Shown: positions 1 through 10,100, counted from the stretch's first letter. The stretch is DNA of 64,000 bases from Wenyingzhuangia marina (GCF_900130035.1 NZ_FQXQ01000008.1:1-64000), one strand, 5' to 3'. Notes: generated by a model not told the origin, from the sequence alone. A program made the numbers and translations.

Positions 1-131
1 GAATACAAAATATGCATGAAATCTGCTCCTCCCATAGGGCCTCCTGGATGTCCAGAATTTGCCTTCTCTACCATAGAAATCGCTAATGCTCTTATGTTAT
101 CTGACGATAATTGATCAATCGTTTTACTCAT
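1..131 (-). CDS. tkt: Transketolase, N-terminal fragment (cut by window edge)
   Basis: The first 43 codons are present; the rest lies beyond the left edge. The reading begins MSKTIDQLSSDNIRALAIS and contains VEKANSGHPGGPMGGADF, the thiamine-diphosphate-domain N-terminus of transketolase, with the conserved SGHPGGPMG segment whose histidine contacts the cofactor and substrate. The enzyme moves two-carbon units between sugar phosphates in the cytosolic non-oxidative pentose phosphate pathway. The start at 131 is chosen because the protein begins exactly where family members begin; the leader is A-rich with no Shine-Dalgarno sequence, as is usual in Bacteroidota. Whether this is a full-length or a split (N-subunit) transketolase cannot be seen. 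It is divergent from the PQQ dehydrogenase gene. Confidence 0.9.
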   Translation of the reverse strand, partial: MSKTIDQLSSDNIRALAISMVEKANSGHPGGPMGGADFMHILY

Positions 132-240
132 GTTTTTTTAGTTTAGTATTTTACAAGTGTTTTTTACACACTTACAAACATAATGAAATATTTTTATTCA
201 TAAACATTAAATATTTACTTTTTATTCAGCTTGTTATATA

Positions 241-273
241 TTTAATATTTAGTTTCCGTAACTAAATATTAAA
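241..273. promoter_or_regulatory. Perfect 14-bp inverted repeat between divergent tkt and PQQ dehydrogenase genes
   Basis: The arms TTTAATATTTAGTT and AACTAAATATTAAA are perfectly complementary around a 5-base centre (TCCGT). The element lies about 110 bases from the tkt start and 83 bases from the dehydrogenase start, so it is not a terminator of either gene. It could be an operator or a leader hairpin; the arms are nearly all A/T and no T-run follows directly. Confidence 0.5.
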
Positions 274-355
274 AACTTTAATATTTCCTAAAAAATAATT
301 ATCCTCTTTTTTTTAATTAATTTGCAACTATATTTACATTTCTAAACTTCTCTAT

Positions 356-1480
356 ATGAAACCTATTTACTCAATAATTATATTTTTATTCATTACCTGT
401 ATTTCTTGTGCACAACAAAAAGAATCAAGTGTAGAGGCTCTTACTCCTGAAGATTTAAACTACGTTACAGAATTAGTTGTTGCTGATATTAACATTCCTT
501 GGGGAATGGATTTTTTACCTGATGGTAGTATGTTAATCACCGAAAAAACTGGAAAGTTAATCCATTTTAAAAATGGCATCAAAACAGATATTGTTGGGGT
601 TCCAGAAGTATATGTAAGAGGACAAGGTGGCTTAATGGATATTAAACTACATCCTAATTACACTGAAAATGGATGGATTTATATTTCTTACGCATCTACT
701 GAAGGAGAAGAAACTGGTGGGAATACAGCCATCATGAGAGCTCAATTAAAAGGCAATGCTTTGGTAAATCAGGAAGTCTTGTACAAGGCAAATCCAAACT
801 CTAAAAAAGGACAACATTTTGGTTCTCGTATTGTTTTTGACGATGATAATCATATCTATTTTTCTATTGGAGAACGTGGTGAGAGAGACATCAACCCACA
901 AGACATCACAAGAGATTGTGGAAAAATATATAGATTAAACGATGATGGAAGTATTCCTCAAGATAATCCTTTTGTAAATTCTGAAAATGCAAAAAAAGCA
1001 ATTTATAGTTACGGACATAGAAACCCACAAGGCTTGATTAAAAATCCTAACACAGGAGCTATTTGGGAACATGAACATGGTCCACGAGGGGGTGATGAAA
1101 TAAATATCATTCAAAAAGGTAAAAATTACGGTTGGCCAATTATTTCTTATGGAATTAATTATAGTGGTACTTCATTTACAGATATCACTGAAAAAGAAGG
1201 AATGGAACAGCCTCTTTTTTATTGGGTACCCTCTATTGCTCCAAGTGGAATGGCATTTGTTAATTCAGATCAATATCCTAATTGGAAAAACAACTTAATG
1301 GTTGGATCTTTAAAATTTCAATATCTAGAGCGTTTGGTTTTGGAAAATAATCAAGTAACAAAAAGAGAAAAACTATTTGAAGGAATAGGTCGTGTTAGAA
1401 ATGTAAAACAAGGCCCTGACGGATTTTTATATCTTGCTGTAGAAGGTATGGGAATTTTAAAAATTATAGCTAAAAAATAA
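356..1480 (+). CDS. PQQ-dependent aldose sugar dehydrogenase, lipoprotein
   Basis: This is a soluble glucose/aldose dehydrogenase-like six-bladed beta-propeller (374 residues, the family's usual size) that would oxidise aldoses to lactones using pyrroloquinoline quinone. The signal peptide ends in a lipobox with Cys18 (CISCAQQ), so the protein is probably anchored to a membrane and acts in the periplasm or at the surface. Family signatures visible are the opening IPWGMDFLPDGSMLITEK, QHFGSR with the likely catalytic base His154, and EHEHGPRGGDEINI in the cofactor and calcium region followed by GKNYGWP. The cytochrome c gene starts 4 bases after the stop, which suggests that electrons pass to that cytochrome. 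No PQQ biosynthesis gene is in the window, so the cofactor may come from elsewhere. The substrate is not predictable. Confidence 0.88.
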   Translation: MKPIYSIIIFLFITCISCAQQKESSVEALTPEDLNYVTELVVADINIPWGMDFLPDGSMLITEKTGKLIHFKNGIKTDIVGVPEVYVRGQGGLMDIKLHPNYTENGWIYISYASTEGEETGGNTAIMRAQLKGNALVNQEVLYKANPNSKKGQHFGSRIVFDDDNHIYFSIGERGERDINPQDITRDCGKIYRLNDDGSIPQDNPFVNSENAKKAIYSYGHRNPQGLIKNPNTGAIWEHEHGPRGGDEINIIQKGKNYGWPIISYGINYSGTSFTDITEKEGMEQPLFYWVPSIAPSGMAFVNSDQYPNWKNNLMVGSLKFQYLERLVLENNQVTKREKLFEGIGRVRNVKQGPDGFLYLAVEGMGILKIIAKK

Positions 1481-1484
1481 AAAC

Positions 1485-1895
1485 ATGAAAAAACTATTAT
1501 CAACCTTATGTATTACGATTGGTTTTGCTGGTATAGTAAATGCACAGCAAACAGAAGCTTTAAAAGAAAGTATTAAAAGAGGTGCTGAAATATATTCTGA
1601 CTTTTGTGTAACCTGTCATCAACCAAATGGAGAAGGAGTCCCGAAAGTATACCCTCCATTATCTAAATCTGATTTTTTAAAAAAGAACAGAGAGAAAAGC
1701 ATCAGGGCTATTAAATATGGATTAAGCGGCTTGATTACTGTTAACGGTATAAAATACAATAGCAACATGAGTCCGATGGGATTGAGTGATGATGAAGTTG
1801 CGGATGTAATGAATTATATTACCAATAACTGGGGTAATAAAAATGAAAAAATAGTAACTGAAGCAGAAGTTGCTAAAATTAAAAAAGAAGAATAA
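1485..1895 (+). CDS. Class I cytochrome c, monohaem, exported
   Basis: A 136-residue protein with a signal peptide (cleavage near VNA-QQ, residue 20). One haem-attachment motif, Cys41-Val-Thr-Cys44-His45, is followed about 50 residues later by an NMSPMG segment whose Met95 is the likely sixth haem ligand. The C-terminal SDDEVADVMNYITNNWG is the usual last helix of small class I cytochromes. It sits directly behind the PQQ dehydrogenase gene, which makes it the probable electron acceptor of that enzyme in the periplasm. The lysine-rich tail after the helix is probably unstructured. Confidence 0.88.
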   Translation: MKKLLSTLCITIGFAGIVNAQQTEALKESIKRGAEIYSDFCVTCHQPNGEGVPKVYPPLSKSDFLKKNREKSIRAIKYGLSGLITVNGIKYNSNMSPMGLSDDEVADVMNYITNNWGNKNEKIVTEAEVAKIKKEE

Positions 1896-1915
1896 TTAAA
1901 TAAAATAATTATGTT

Positions 1916-2509
1916 ATGAAAAAAATTTTACTATTCCTTTTTATTACTGTTTCTTACACAATAAATGCACAAAAAATCGACCTAAAAAAGAACAGTACTA
2001 TCATTCCTAAAGTAGGATTAAAAAACTATCCGATAGACAAAACCACCTTGCCTGAAATTATTAAGGCTTTTGGAAACGATTATGAGAAATCTGAAGACTT
2101 TGTGATAAACGAAAATGAACAATTACCTAAACTATATGAACTAAACTACAAGAAATTTGGGATTTCCTTTTATATTCTTAGCAATGATAACAATCAAACC
2201 ATTAGAGCAATAAAATTTACAAAACCTTTTAATACCTTAACAGAAAACAAGATAAAACTAGGGATCTCTACTTTAGGAGATGTGCTAAAACACACACAAA
2301 ACAGTTCTAAAATATCGGTATCAGTTAAAAACAAAAAAGAAGCTAGCGCTCATATCAATAAATTTAAGTTAGCAGAAACAGGTATCTCCTTTAGTGCAAA
2401 AATAGCAAACTATGATACCAACAAATACCCTTCTAAAAAACAACTTGAAGCATTAGTAATAGACGAAATTTATATTTCTAATTATCAGCACGTTCTTTTA
2501 ATTAATTAA
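1916..2509 (+). CDS. Hypothetical exported protein
   Basis: I do not recognise this 197-residue protein. It has a clear Sec signal peptide (MKKILLFLFITVSYTINA, then QK). The mature part is rich in Lys, Asn and Ile and predicted to be mixed alpha/beta, with no obvious catalytic motif and no membrane segment. It follows the cytochrome gene by 20 bases and precedes a strong terminator, so it is probably the last gene of the dehydrogenase-cytochrome transcript. A link to sugar oxidation is guilt by association only. Confidence 0.65.
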   Translation: MKKILLFLFITVSYTINAQKIDLKKNSTIIPKVGLKNYPIDKTTLPEIIKAFGNDYEKSEDFVINENEQLPKLYELNYKKFGISFYILSNDNNQTIRAIKFTKPFNTLTENKIKLGISTLGDVLKHTQNSSKISVSVKNKKEASAHINKFKLAETGISFSAKIANYDTNKYPSKKQLEALVIDEIYISNYQHVLLIN

Positions 2510-2517
2510 CCAAACAC

Positions 2518-2569
2518 AAAAAAAAGATACAGCCCAAATAACTAGTTATTTGGGCTGTATCTTTTTTTT
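2518..2569. terminator. Bidirectional intrinsic terminator
   Basis: A perfect inverted repeat (26-bp arms including the flanking A8 and T8 runs) centred between 2543 and 2544, with GATACAGCCC / GGGCTGTATC as its core. It lies between converging genes and ends in T8 on either strand, so it can stop transcription from both sides. Confidence 0.93.
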
Positions 2570-2579
2570 AAATATTAGA

Positions 2580-4406
2580 TTAGTTTTTTATCATTTGCTG
2601 TGACCATGCTTTTTTATAAACTTTACAACCAACAACTTTCCCTTTAAAGTTTTGAAAAACTAAATCTTTTAAGGTTAAACTATTTACAGTTATTACTTGA
2701 TCTATGAGACCGTTAATATAAGTGATTAATCGACCTTTGTTATATGTGATGGTTATCTGTACTTTATCAAACTTAGACGGTGTGTACCAATCTCCTGAAG
2801 TACTTCTATTTTTCTGTTTCCAAACATCCGAACTTCCAAAAATATTGGTGCTAATGTATTTTTTACCATTTATTTTTAAGTAAGGTTTCATGGATGGATT
2901 TTTTGCAATTCCATATGAAAAATATTTAGAGTTTAAAATTTCTCCATCATAATTTTCATCGTCCATTTGAAGTTCCATAGTAATGGTAAAAGCTTTTAAA
3001 GTTTTATTTTTCTTAACAAGCTTCTTTTTGGTTTTTGATTGTTTGTATGGAATTTCGATAAAAGTTCTAATTCCCGTAGCATATCCTTCAGGTCTAGTTT
3101 TACTCACAATCCAATCGTAATAATCTCCATACATCCATAATAAAGATAATTTACTAGTATTGTTTTTAATCATAAATGGTCTACTATTTCCTTTTTCTGA
3201 ATCAAAAGTTAATTGTTCTTCAAGCATAACTTCTCCGGTATCAGATACTTGATACTTAACCAACTCATATACTTCTCCATACTTTCCTTTTACTGGCTTA
3301 GAAACATACATAATGTTTGAATTTTCTTTATCTATTGCCATTCCACCACTGTAACATTTTTCTATGTTTGGAGATTGATGAAAATGACCTCCTGCATTTG
3401 TTAAAAAAACTTGTTGCCATGCCTTTCCATTCCACTTTGTGTGATAGTAGTTATGTGAAGATTTATCTTCGTTAATTCTTACTGTAGCAATTACAGGAAA
3501 ACCTTTTTGATCTATATCTACTTCCCATAACCAGTTTCTTTTATTACTATCATCTACTATAGTTAATGGGTAATTATTTTTGTATTCTTGAGACATATCA
3601 ACATCAAAGGTATTATCTGAAACTTTTGATAACATTTTTCCGTTTATGTTTTTTAAACTTTTAGAGTTTACATCAAAATAATTAAAGTAGATATAATTTG
3701 TACTATTGTTATCAGGATGCGTAGCGGTATAAGCCATGTAAATTTTATCTTTACCATTACTTACATATTTAGCATAAGGACGCACACCTCCTCTTCCACT
3801 TAAAGACTTTACCATTTGATAAGGCCCCCAGTCAAACTTTACATTATCTTTTTCATCAGGAATGGTTAAACGAGCAATGGTAGGGTGCCAATTAATTCCC
3901 CTCCAACACAAATAAATATGTTCTGGATCATCAGATAAAATAAATGGAGAGGGATAAGTGGTGTTGTTCTTGGTTTCTAACCTAACTTCTTTACCTAAAC
4001 TGGTAATATCTCCTGGTTTTTTAGAGACTCGATAATAAAAACAAGCCTCGTCTGTATGACGAGAATAAAAGATCATAACTCGTTCATCGGGTAAGACTAA
4101 AAAAGTTGGATTGTTATGATCATCTGGTTGAAAATAAGATCGTACCAGCACTTCATTTGTGGTATTGTTTAAATGATTGATTTGTGTAGCTTTTATATTT
4201 CCATGCACATCAATATAACCAATATAAGTGGCATCAATTGTTCCACTATTATTTTTATAAGAAACAGCTCTAGGGTCTGCAAACCAACACCAAGCACCTT
4301 CTTCGGTAATTGTATTGGGTTGGGTTTGAGCAAAACTAGTAAAAGTACTTACTAAAGTTAATGCTAAAGATAAAATGCTTTTTAGAATTATTTTTTTTGA
4401 TTTCAT
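2580..4406 (-). CDS. BNR-4 family beta-propeller protein (GH145 / PL24 / PL25-like) with C-terminal LamG-like domain
   Basis: A signal peptide (ending SFA-QTQ) is followed by a seven-bladed BNR-4-type propeller over about residues 30-440 and a concanavalin/LamG-like domain over about 460-608. Family features include CWFADPRAVSY, QPDDHNNPTF and MIFYSRHTDEA. The two histidines (97 and 117, counted from this start) are 20 residues apart, like the catalytic histidine pair I recall for PL24/PL25 ulvan lyases; GH145 alpha-L-rhamnosidases share the fold. It probably cleaves a rhamnose-uronic acid linkage outside the cell, but lyase versus hydrolase is not decided. An upstream in-frame ATG at 4418 adds only four residues; the ATG at 4406 gives the more normal signal peptide (MKSKKIILKSIL). 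No T9SS tail is seen. Terminators flank the gene, so it is probably monocistronic. Confidence 0.8.
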   Translation of the reverse strand: MKSKKIILKSILSLALTLVSTFTSFAQTQPNTITEEGAWCWFADPRAVSYKNNSGTIDATYIGYIDVHGNIKATQINHLNNTTNEVLVRSYFQPDDHNNPTFLVLPDERVMIFYSRHTDEACFYYRVSKKPGDITSLGKEVRLETKNNTTYPSPFILSDDPEHIYLCWRGINWHPTIARLTIPDEKDNVKFDWGPYQMVKSLSGRGGVRPYAKYVSNGKDKIYMAYTATHPDNNSTNYIYFNYFDVNSKSLKNINGKMLSKVSDNTFDVDMSQEYKNNYPLTIVDDSNKRNWLWEVDIDQKGFPVIATVRINEDKSSHNYYHTKWNGKAWQQVFLTNAGGHFHQSPNIEKCYSGGMAIDKENSNIMYVSKPVKGKYGEVYELVKYQVSDTGEVMLEEQLTFDSEKGNSRPFMIKNNTSKLSLLWMYGDYYDWIVSKTRPEGYATGIRTFIEIPYKQSKTKKKLVKKNKTLKAFTITMELQMDDENYDGEILNSKYFSYGIAKNPSMKPYLKINGKKYISTNIFGSSDVWKQKNRSTSGDWYTPSKFDKVQITITYNKGRLITYINGLIDQVITVNSLTLKDLVFQNFKGKVVGCKVYKKAWSQQMIKN

Positions 4407-4486
4407 TAAACCTATCATTTATTTTATTTTTTAAAACGTACCATAAATATACATGGTTATCTTAATCATACATTTTAAACAAACCA

Positions 4487-4520
4487 AAAAAGCCAGAAAA
4501 ATTAAATTTTTCTGGCTTTT
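4487..4520 (-). terminator. Intrinsic terminator after the GH28-like gene
   Basis: Perfect 15-bp arms (AAAAGCCAGAAAAAT / ATTTTTCTGGCTTTT) with a 3-base loop, 20 bases past the stop codon of the GH28-like gene. On the minus strand it ends in a T-run. Confidence 0.88.
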
Positions 4521-4539
4521 CAATTGAATGAATGTTTTT

Positions 4540-5883
4540 TTAATCTATTATTTTTCCATTTACTTCTACATTATTAAAAGTAACTCCATTAATAATAGAT
4601 TTGTCATAATCTCCATTTTCAGCTTTTACTTTAATATTTTCAAAAGTAAAGTCTGATAACTTATCATACTCTGTAATTTTCATGTCATAAAAAATATCAC
4701 ATTCTAAATCGATATTTCTCATGGTAATATGATCCGAATAAGACAACGGAACATCTTTACGTCCTTTTAAATCAAAAAATTGAGTCCAAGGCTTGATGTA
4801 AATGAAACTATGTGCTTGCCCTGTAATATTTTCCACAGTAATATATTCGTAATGTTGCGCAGTATCTGGTCTCATTTTTAACCATAACAAACGTTTTGCA
4901 TCTACTACTTTACAATTACGCATTAAAATGTTTTTATTATGAATGGCTTCGCTTCCATTGGTTAAAGCAGCATGACAAAAACCAAACTCACAATCTTCTA
5001 TAATAATATTGGTGTTTTCACCATTACTTGCATCTTTATCAGCCCAAGGACCTTTACCTCCCTTTAGCGCAATGGCATCATCATTTACTGCCATGTAACA
5101 TCCTTTTACCAATACATTGTTACAAACATCAATATCTATAGCATCTGTACTTGGTGCTTTTACTGGTTTGTGTGGTGATGTAATTCTTAAATCTAGAATC
5201 TTTACGTTATTACATTGATAATAGTGACTTGACCAAAATCCTGAATTTTGTAAAGTTACGTCTTGCAATTGAATATTGTTAGATTTCCATATAAAAACCA
5301 ATCTAGGTCTTGATACTTCTAAGTTGGTACATTTAGGATTTTCTTTGCGTCTTTGCCAAAAAGCTTTCCAATATTCTAATCCGTTTCCGTCAATAATTCC
5401 ATTACCTGTAATGGTAAAACCATCAACCGCTTTTACATTAATTAATGCCGAAAAGTATTCAATACTTTGCCCTTCAATTCTAGAGGGTAAAAAAGGATAA
5501 TCATCAATATTATTAGATCCTTTTAATTTTCCCCCTTTAGCTACGTGCAAATGTGTATTTGGTTTAAAAAACAGGGCTCCACTTAAATAAGTCCCCTGAG
5601 GAATAACAACAACACCACCTCCATTTTTATAAGCTTCATCAATGGTTCTTTGAATAGCTTCTGTTTGTAACAAAGTACTATCATTCTTTACTCCATAATC
5701 TGTAATGTCATAAAACTTTCCTAAATCTGATGGATTGATTTTTGAATAATCTAAAAACCATTTTGATATTTCTGTTCCATCAGGAAATAAATCTTTTTGA
5801 ACAGTTTCTTGTTTTTTTTCAGCACAAGAAATTAATAATACAGTGGTTATTAAAAGGTATAGGTTTTTTATTTTATATAACAT
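4540..5883 (-). CDS. GH28-like (polygalacturonase fold) lipoprotein
   Basis: A right-handed beta-helix protein of the GH28 family, which hydrolyses galacturonan or rhamnogalacturonan-type bonds. The N-terminal region (YDITDYGVKNDST, then AIQRTIDEAYKNGGG and VVIPQGTYLSG) is typical. The three active-site blocks appear in altered form: STDAIDID instead of NTDGID, NDDAIALK for the Asp pair, and CHAALTNGSE instead of GHG; a possible equivalent of the RIK block is RLLWLKM. The carboxylates are kept but the flanks differ, so specificity may differ from polygalacturonase. An in-frame ATG at 5907 exists, but the ATG at 5883 gives a compact lipoprotein signal with lipobox LLISC (Cys20), so that start is preferred. 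The protein is probably anchored on the cell surface or in the periplasm. Confidence 0.8.
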   Translation of the reverse strand: MLYKIKNLYLLITTVLLISCAEKKQETVQKDLFPDGTEISKWFLDYSKINPSDLGKFYDITDYGVKNDSTLLQTEAIQRTIDEAYKNGGGVVVIPQGTYLSGALFFKPNTHLHVAKGGKLKGSNNIDDYPFLPSRIEGQSIEYFSALINVKAVDGFTITGNGIIDGNGLEYWKAFWQRRKENPKCTNLEVSRPRLVFIWKSNNIQLQDVTLQNSGFWSSHYYQCNNVKILDLRITSPHKPVKAPSTDAIDIDVCNNVLVKGCYMAVNDDAIALKGGKGPWADKDASNGENTNIIIEDCEFGFCHAALTNGSEAIHNKNILMRNCKVVDAKRLLWLKMRPDTAQHYEYITVENITGQAHSFIYIKPWTQFFDLKGRKDVPLSYSDHITMRNIDLECDIFYDMKITEYDKLSDFTFENIKVKAENGDYDKSIINGVTFNNVEVNGKIID

Positions 5884-6073
5884 ATCAATCGTATAAATTA
5901 AGTTCATAGCATTATAAGAACTTCAATAATAATTAAATTAGATTGATTAACTATCCTGTACTTACAGTTATAGAATGTTTTAAATTGATTATTTAAATAT
6001 ATTAGATCTTAGCTGTTAATGTAGTCACAAAATTTAAAGCTATTTTATAATAAGACACTTAATATAGTAACAA

Positions 6074-6114
6074 AAAAGGGTCTTACTTTAAAGTAAGACC
6101 CTTTTAATTTTTTT
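6074..6114 (-). terminator. Intrinsic terminator after the small T9SS protein gene
   Basis: Perfect 16-bp arms (AAAAGGGTCTTACTTT / AAAGTAAGACCCTTTT) centred at 6089/6090, 17 bases past the stop of the upstream minus-strand gene, with T/A-runs on both sides. Confidence 0.9.
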
Positions 6115-6121
6115 CCTAAAA

Positions 6122-6889
6122 TTATTCCGTAATAATAACTTTTTTTGAGTAACGTAGTCCATCAATTACAATCTCTACAATATAAACCCCACTATTGCTT
6201 TGATGAATTGTATAATTACCAGCTTTAATATTTGTTGCTTGATAAACCATAGATCCAACAACATTATACAATTTAACTGATTCTAAAGATTTACTTGAAT
6301 TATTATCAATAACAACACCACTAGCAGATGTATAAACCTCTAAGAAATCTAACTCAGAGATATTACTCGTTGACAAATTTAATTCTGTATCAAATACTTG
6401 GAACTCAATAATTGATGTAGCTGTTGTACTCTTCATGTGAACTCTTATTTTAGATGTAGTTACGTCCATATTTAACCCATTATATGTGTTTAATAAAAAA
6501 CCTATATCACCAACCTTCACCCATTCTGTACCATCAAAATATTCAATATATGCGTCATCTGGAGGTAATAATCCTCCACCATCATTTCCCCAGTAAACAT
6601 TAGCACTTTTTATCACTTGATCTGTATTCCATGAATACTCCACCCAGTTGTACACACCGTAATTTTGTTCATAATTCCAATTCCCGTATCTAGGAGTATC
6701 ATTAGAATCTACAGGTGTGACATCATCTTTAACAGCCTCCAAAGTTTCCCATTCGGAAACAAAAGAAGTAGTAACATTAGCTGTCAGCGCTAAATTAGTT
6801 TGCGAAAATGCTAAAAAATTGCTAAAAAACAATGTTAATAAAAGGGTCCATTTTGAAATTGAAAAAGAAAGTAGTAATTTTTTTCTCAT
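6122..6889 (-). CDS. Secreted discoidin-like module protein with T9SS sorting domain
   Basis: A 255-residue protein with three parts: a signal peptide (ending AFS-QTN), one ~140-residue beta-sandwich module (about residues 33-170) and a T9SS type A sorting domain (about 185-255, ending YSKKVIITE). The module contains SFVSEWETLEAV, YGNWNY and WGNDGGGLLPPDDAYIEYFDG. It recurs in the next two genes (near the C-terminus at 7145-10372 and at the N-terminus at 10734-13412). It resembles carbohydrate-binding F5/8 (discoidin) folds, but I cannot name a family. With no catalytic domain, this is essentially a free-standing binding module exported through the type IX system and probably fixed to the cell surface. 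It is flanked by its own terminator. Confidence 0.8.
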   Translation of the reverse strand: MRKKLLLSFSISKWTLLLTLFFSNFLAFSQTNLALTANVTTSFVSEWETLEAVKDDVTPVDSNDTPRYGNWNYEQNYGVYNWVEYSWNTDQVIKSANVYWGNDGGGLLPPDDAYIEYFDGTEWVKVGDIGFLLNTYNGLNMDVTTSKIRVHMKSTTATSIIEFQVFDTELNLSTSNISELDFLEVYTSASGVVIDNNSSKSLESVKLYNVVGSMVYQATNIKAGNYTIHQSNSGVYIVEIVIDGLRYSKKVIITE

Positions 6890-7088
6890 AATTTTGTGTT
6901 TTAAATTAATTAAATTTTAACCTCAGTTAAGTCTTTACTAAAGTTTTCTATCATAAATATAAACACTTCATAAAATGTTCATTTGCTTTATATTAGCTCA
7001 TTATATGCAAATATTATCCTGTTTGCAATAAAAAAAATAAGGTGAGTGAAAATGAGATATTAGGCTATTTTTTTGTTTACTAAAAAGA

Positions 7089-7120
7089 AAATGGGGAGTT
7101 TTAAAAACTCCCCATTTGTT
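7089..7120 (-). terminator. Intrinsic terminator after the large propeller protein gene
   Basis: The inverted repeat AAATGGGGAGTTTT / AAAACTCCCCATTT lies about 25 bases past the stop codon of the 1075-residue protein gene. It has a GC-rich stem centre and A/T-rich ends. Confidence 0.85.
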
Positions 7121-7144
7121 AAATTATTTATGCTTAATTATAGT

Positions 7145-10100
7145 TTATTTATAAACTATAATTTTCATAGTTTCAGCCATCTCTTTATTACTTACTCTAA
7201 AAAGATATGTTCCATTATTTAATTTCATTTCTTGTGTGTAAAGTGTTATTTGGTTATTTCCTTTAACATCTCTAGACCAAATCAATTTTCCTGTCATGTC
7301 ATAAACACTTAAACTTAGTTTCTTAGAACTTGCGAAAGTACCTAAGTCTACAGTAATCTTATCTTTAACAGGATTAGGAAAAATAGTTACTGTTTTTATT
7401 GATTTTTTAGAAACACTTAAGGTAGATGGTTTTCCAACAACTTTAAATTCTATTATACCTGTAGATTGATTGGTGTTTTTCATAGCAACTCTAATATTAC
7501 TGGTATTTACTCCACCAAAAGTTGCTACATTAAATCGATTTGCTCTTAAAGGAACATTGGCTAGTTTTACCCATGTTGTTCCATTGTAATATTCAACGTA
7601 CGCCTCCGTTGGAATTAATAGACCTCCATTATCTGTAAACCAATATAACTCTACAGATGTAATTTCATAATTTTGAGACCAATCATATGACACCCATTGG
7701 ATAGTATTAGGAGAATCCCAATTACCATAAATAGGATGACCCCTATCAGTTGAACTAACAGGTATAAATCCATCATTTACTGCTTCTAATGACTCCCAAC
7801 TAGACACGAAAGAGGTATTCACACTTGAAGCCTTTAAAGCAATATTAGACGAACTAGAATTACTTAAAGCAGTAGATACTGAAACAGAAGTACTTGGACT
7901 AGAAGTATTACCATGATTATCTTTTGCTACTACTGATAATGAGTAAACTGTATCTGGTAATAACCCCGTTAACTCTGCTGAGTTTGTGTTTACAGTTGTT
8001 ATAAGTGTTGTGCCATCATAAATATCATATCCTGTCACCGTATCATCATCAATTGATGCATTCCAAGTCAAAGTAAGTGTTGTACTAGTAGCATTAGTAG
8101 CAAACACGGTACCAGGAGTAGATGGAGGTATATCTGATTTTAAAAAATAATTAGTGGTAAATAATCCTCTACCATGTGTTCCAGCAACGACTACACCATC
8201 TGACTCTCTTGCTTTTACCATTCTAACGATGACATTCGCCAAACCATCGTTAAATGATTTCCAGCTTGTAAAAGAACCGTTAATATTTTCTGTAATCCAT
8301 ACACCTAAATGTGTTGCAAGAATAAATTTGTTATTATCATTAGGAGCAAAAATACCATTGTAAACAGGCATATCAGGAAAATTATTAGAAATATTGATCC
8401 AACTTGCTCCTCCATTTTTTGTTTCAACAATGTGGTTTACGCCAAAGCTACTATAGGTAGCAATTATATGATTTTCATTACCAGGTTCTATAGCTATACT
8501 AGACATCCATCCATTAGCTCCATTCATGATTCTTGTTGCTGTAGGGTTGGCTGAACTTGGATTGACAACTTTAACAATCACACCGTTATCACAACCAAAA
8601 TAAACAATATCTGTGTTATTTTTTGAATTATTAGGAGACACCATAGCACAGGTAGTTCTACCTCCATTCATTTGACTGATTGTTTTTGTAGAAACAGTTA
8701 CAGGATCTGTAATTCCGATTCCAGTTGTTACAGAATATGAGTTTTGAGTACTCATACAAGAATACAGCCTATTGTTTACATCATCATAGTCTTTAGGAGT
8801 AATAAAATAAGTTTTATTTACTGGAGCATAATCTACATACCTTCTAAACGAACTCCAACCATCAGTGGTATATTCTCCTCCTTGACCCTGAAATGAAGCT
8901 ATTTGAATATTAGGCTGGTCAGTATCAATAAAAGCAAATCCACCATCTCCTCCTAAAACCCCATCAGTTGTTGTGATGCCTTTACCAACAGATCTTTGAG
9001 TACCATTATCTTGAGTTCCTCCTAAAAAATAATCTTTAAAAGCTTCAGGGTGAATGTCAATATTATAATATTGAAGTGTATTTAAACCGTTGGCTATAAA
9101 CTTAAAAGTAGGTTTACTTGAAGAAGCATTATTAGTTCTGTAAAGTCCTCCATCATTACCTATAAAAGCAACATCAGAATTTAAAAATGTAATTGCATGT
9201 GCATCAACATGTACTTCATTCCCCGTAATTCTAGACCAACTACTTCCAGAATTATTGGTAGCATTGTAATTAATACCTCCAGCAAAAACCCTACTAGAAT
9301 TATTTGGATCAACTTCCATAGTAATACAACCATCTTTAGAACCATAAGTATTAACACTCATATCTCCAGTTCTCGTCCAAGTATTCCCTCCATTTGTAGT
9401 AAGGAAATTTTTAGTCCATTCCACAAAAGCAAATACTTTTTCAGAATCCGAAGGTGCTACAGCTAATCTTATTAAACCATCACTTGATTCTAATCCAGTA
9501 ATAGAAATATTTACCCAACTATTACCATTGTTTGTTGATTTATATATTTTTTTGTCTTTACTAGTAGCATATAAAGTTCCGTTTGATGCTAAGTCTAAAT
9601 CAAGCATTTGATTTGAAGTTCCTCCATTAACACCACTTCCTAGGACCTTAGACCAAGAAACACCTCCATTAAGAGATCTTTGTATTCCACCTTCGTGAGT
9701 TGCAACGAAAACAACCCCTGAATCATTTATAACAACGTTTCCAGCATGTCTGAAACTTCCGGTATTAGTAGCCGTTAAGTGATTCCATGTATCACCTCCA
9801 TCTGTAGATTTATACAAACCAACCCCAGCAGTTTCTCCACTAACCCATGTAATATTACCTGTAGAACAATACATTTCATCTAAATTAGCCGGATTTTGAG
9901 CTACACTTTGTGTATGAAGAAAACTCATAAAATCATCTATAACTATCCATGTTGGATTGTCACTCATTGCGTTGGTAGATTTCCATAGTCCACCTGTATC
10001 ACTTCCAACAATTAATGTGTTTCCCGATGTATCTCGTTTATCTATTAAAATACTTTTTAAACGACCTTGAATATTAGAACCTCCTCTTTCTTGCCAAACA

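Noticed and set aside
8154-9466. Several plus-strand open frames of 69-89 codons inside the large propeller gene
   Set aside because: They are antisense to a well-supported gene, start at random ATGs and show no recognisable domain.
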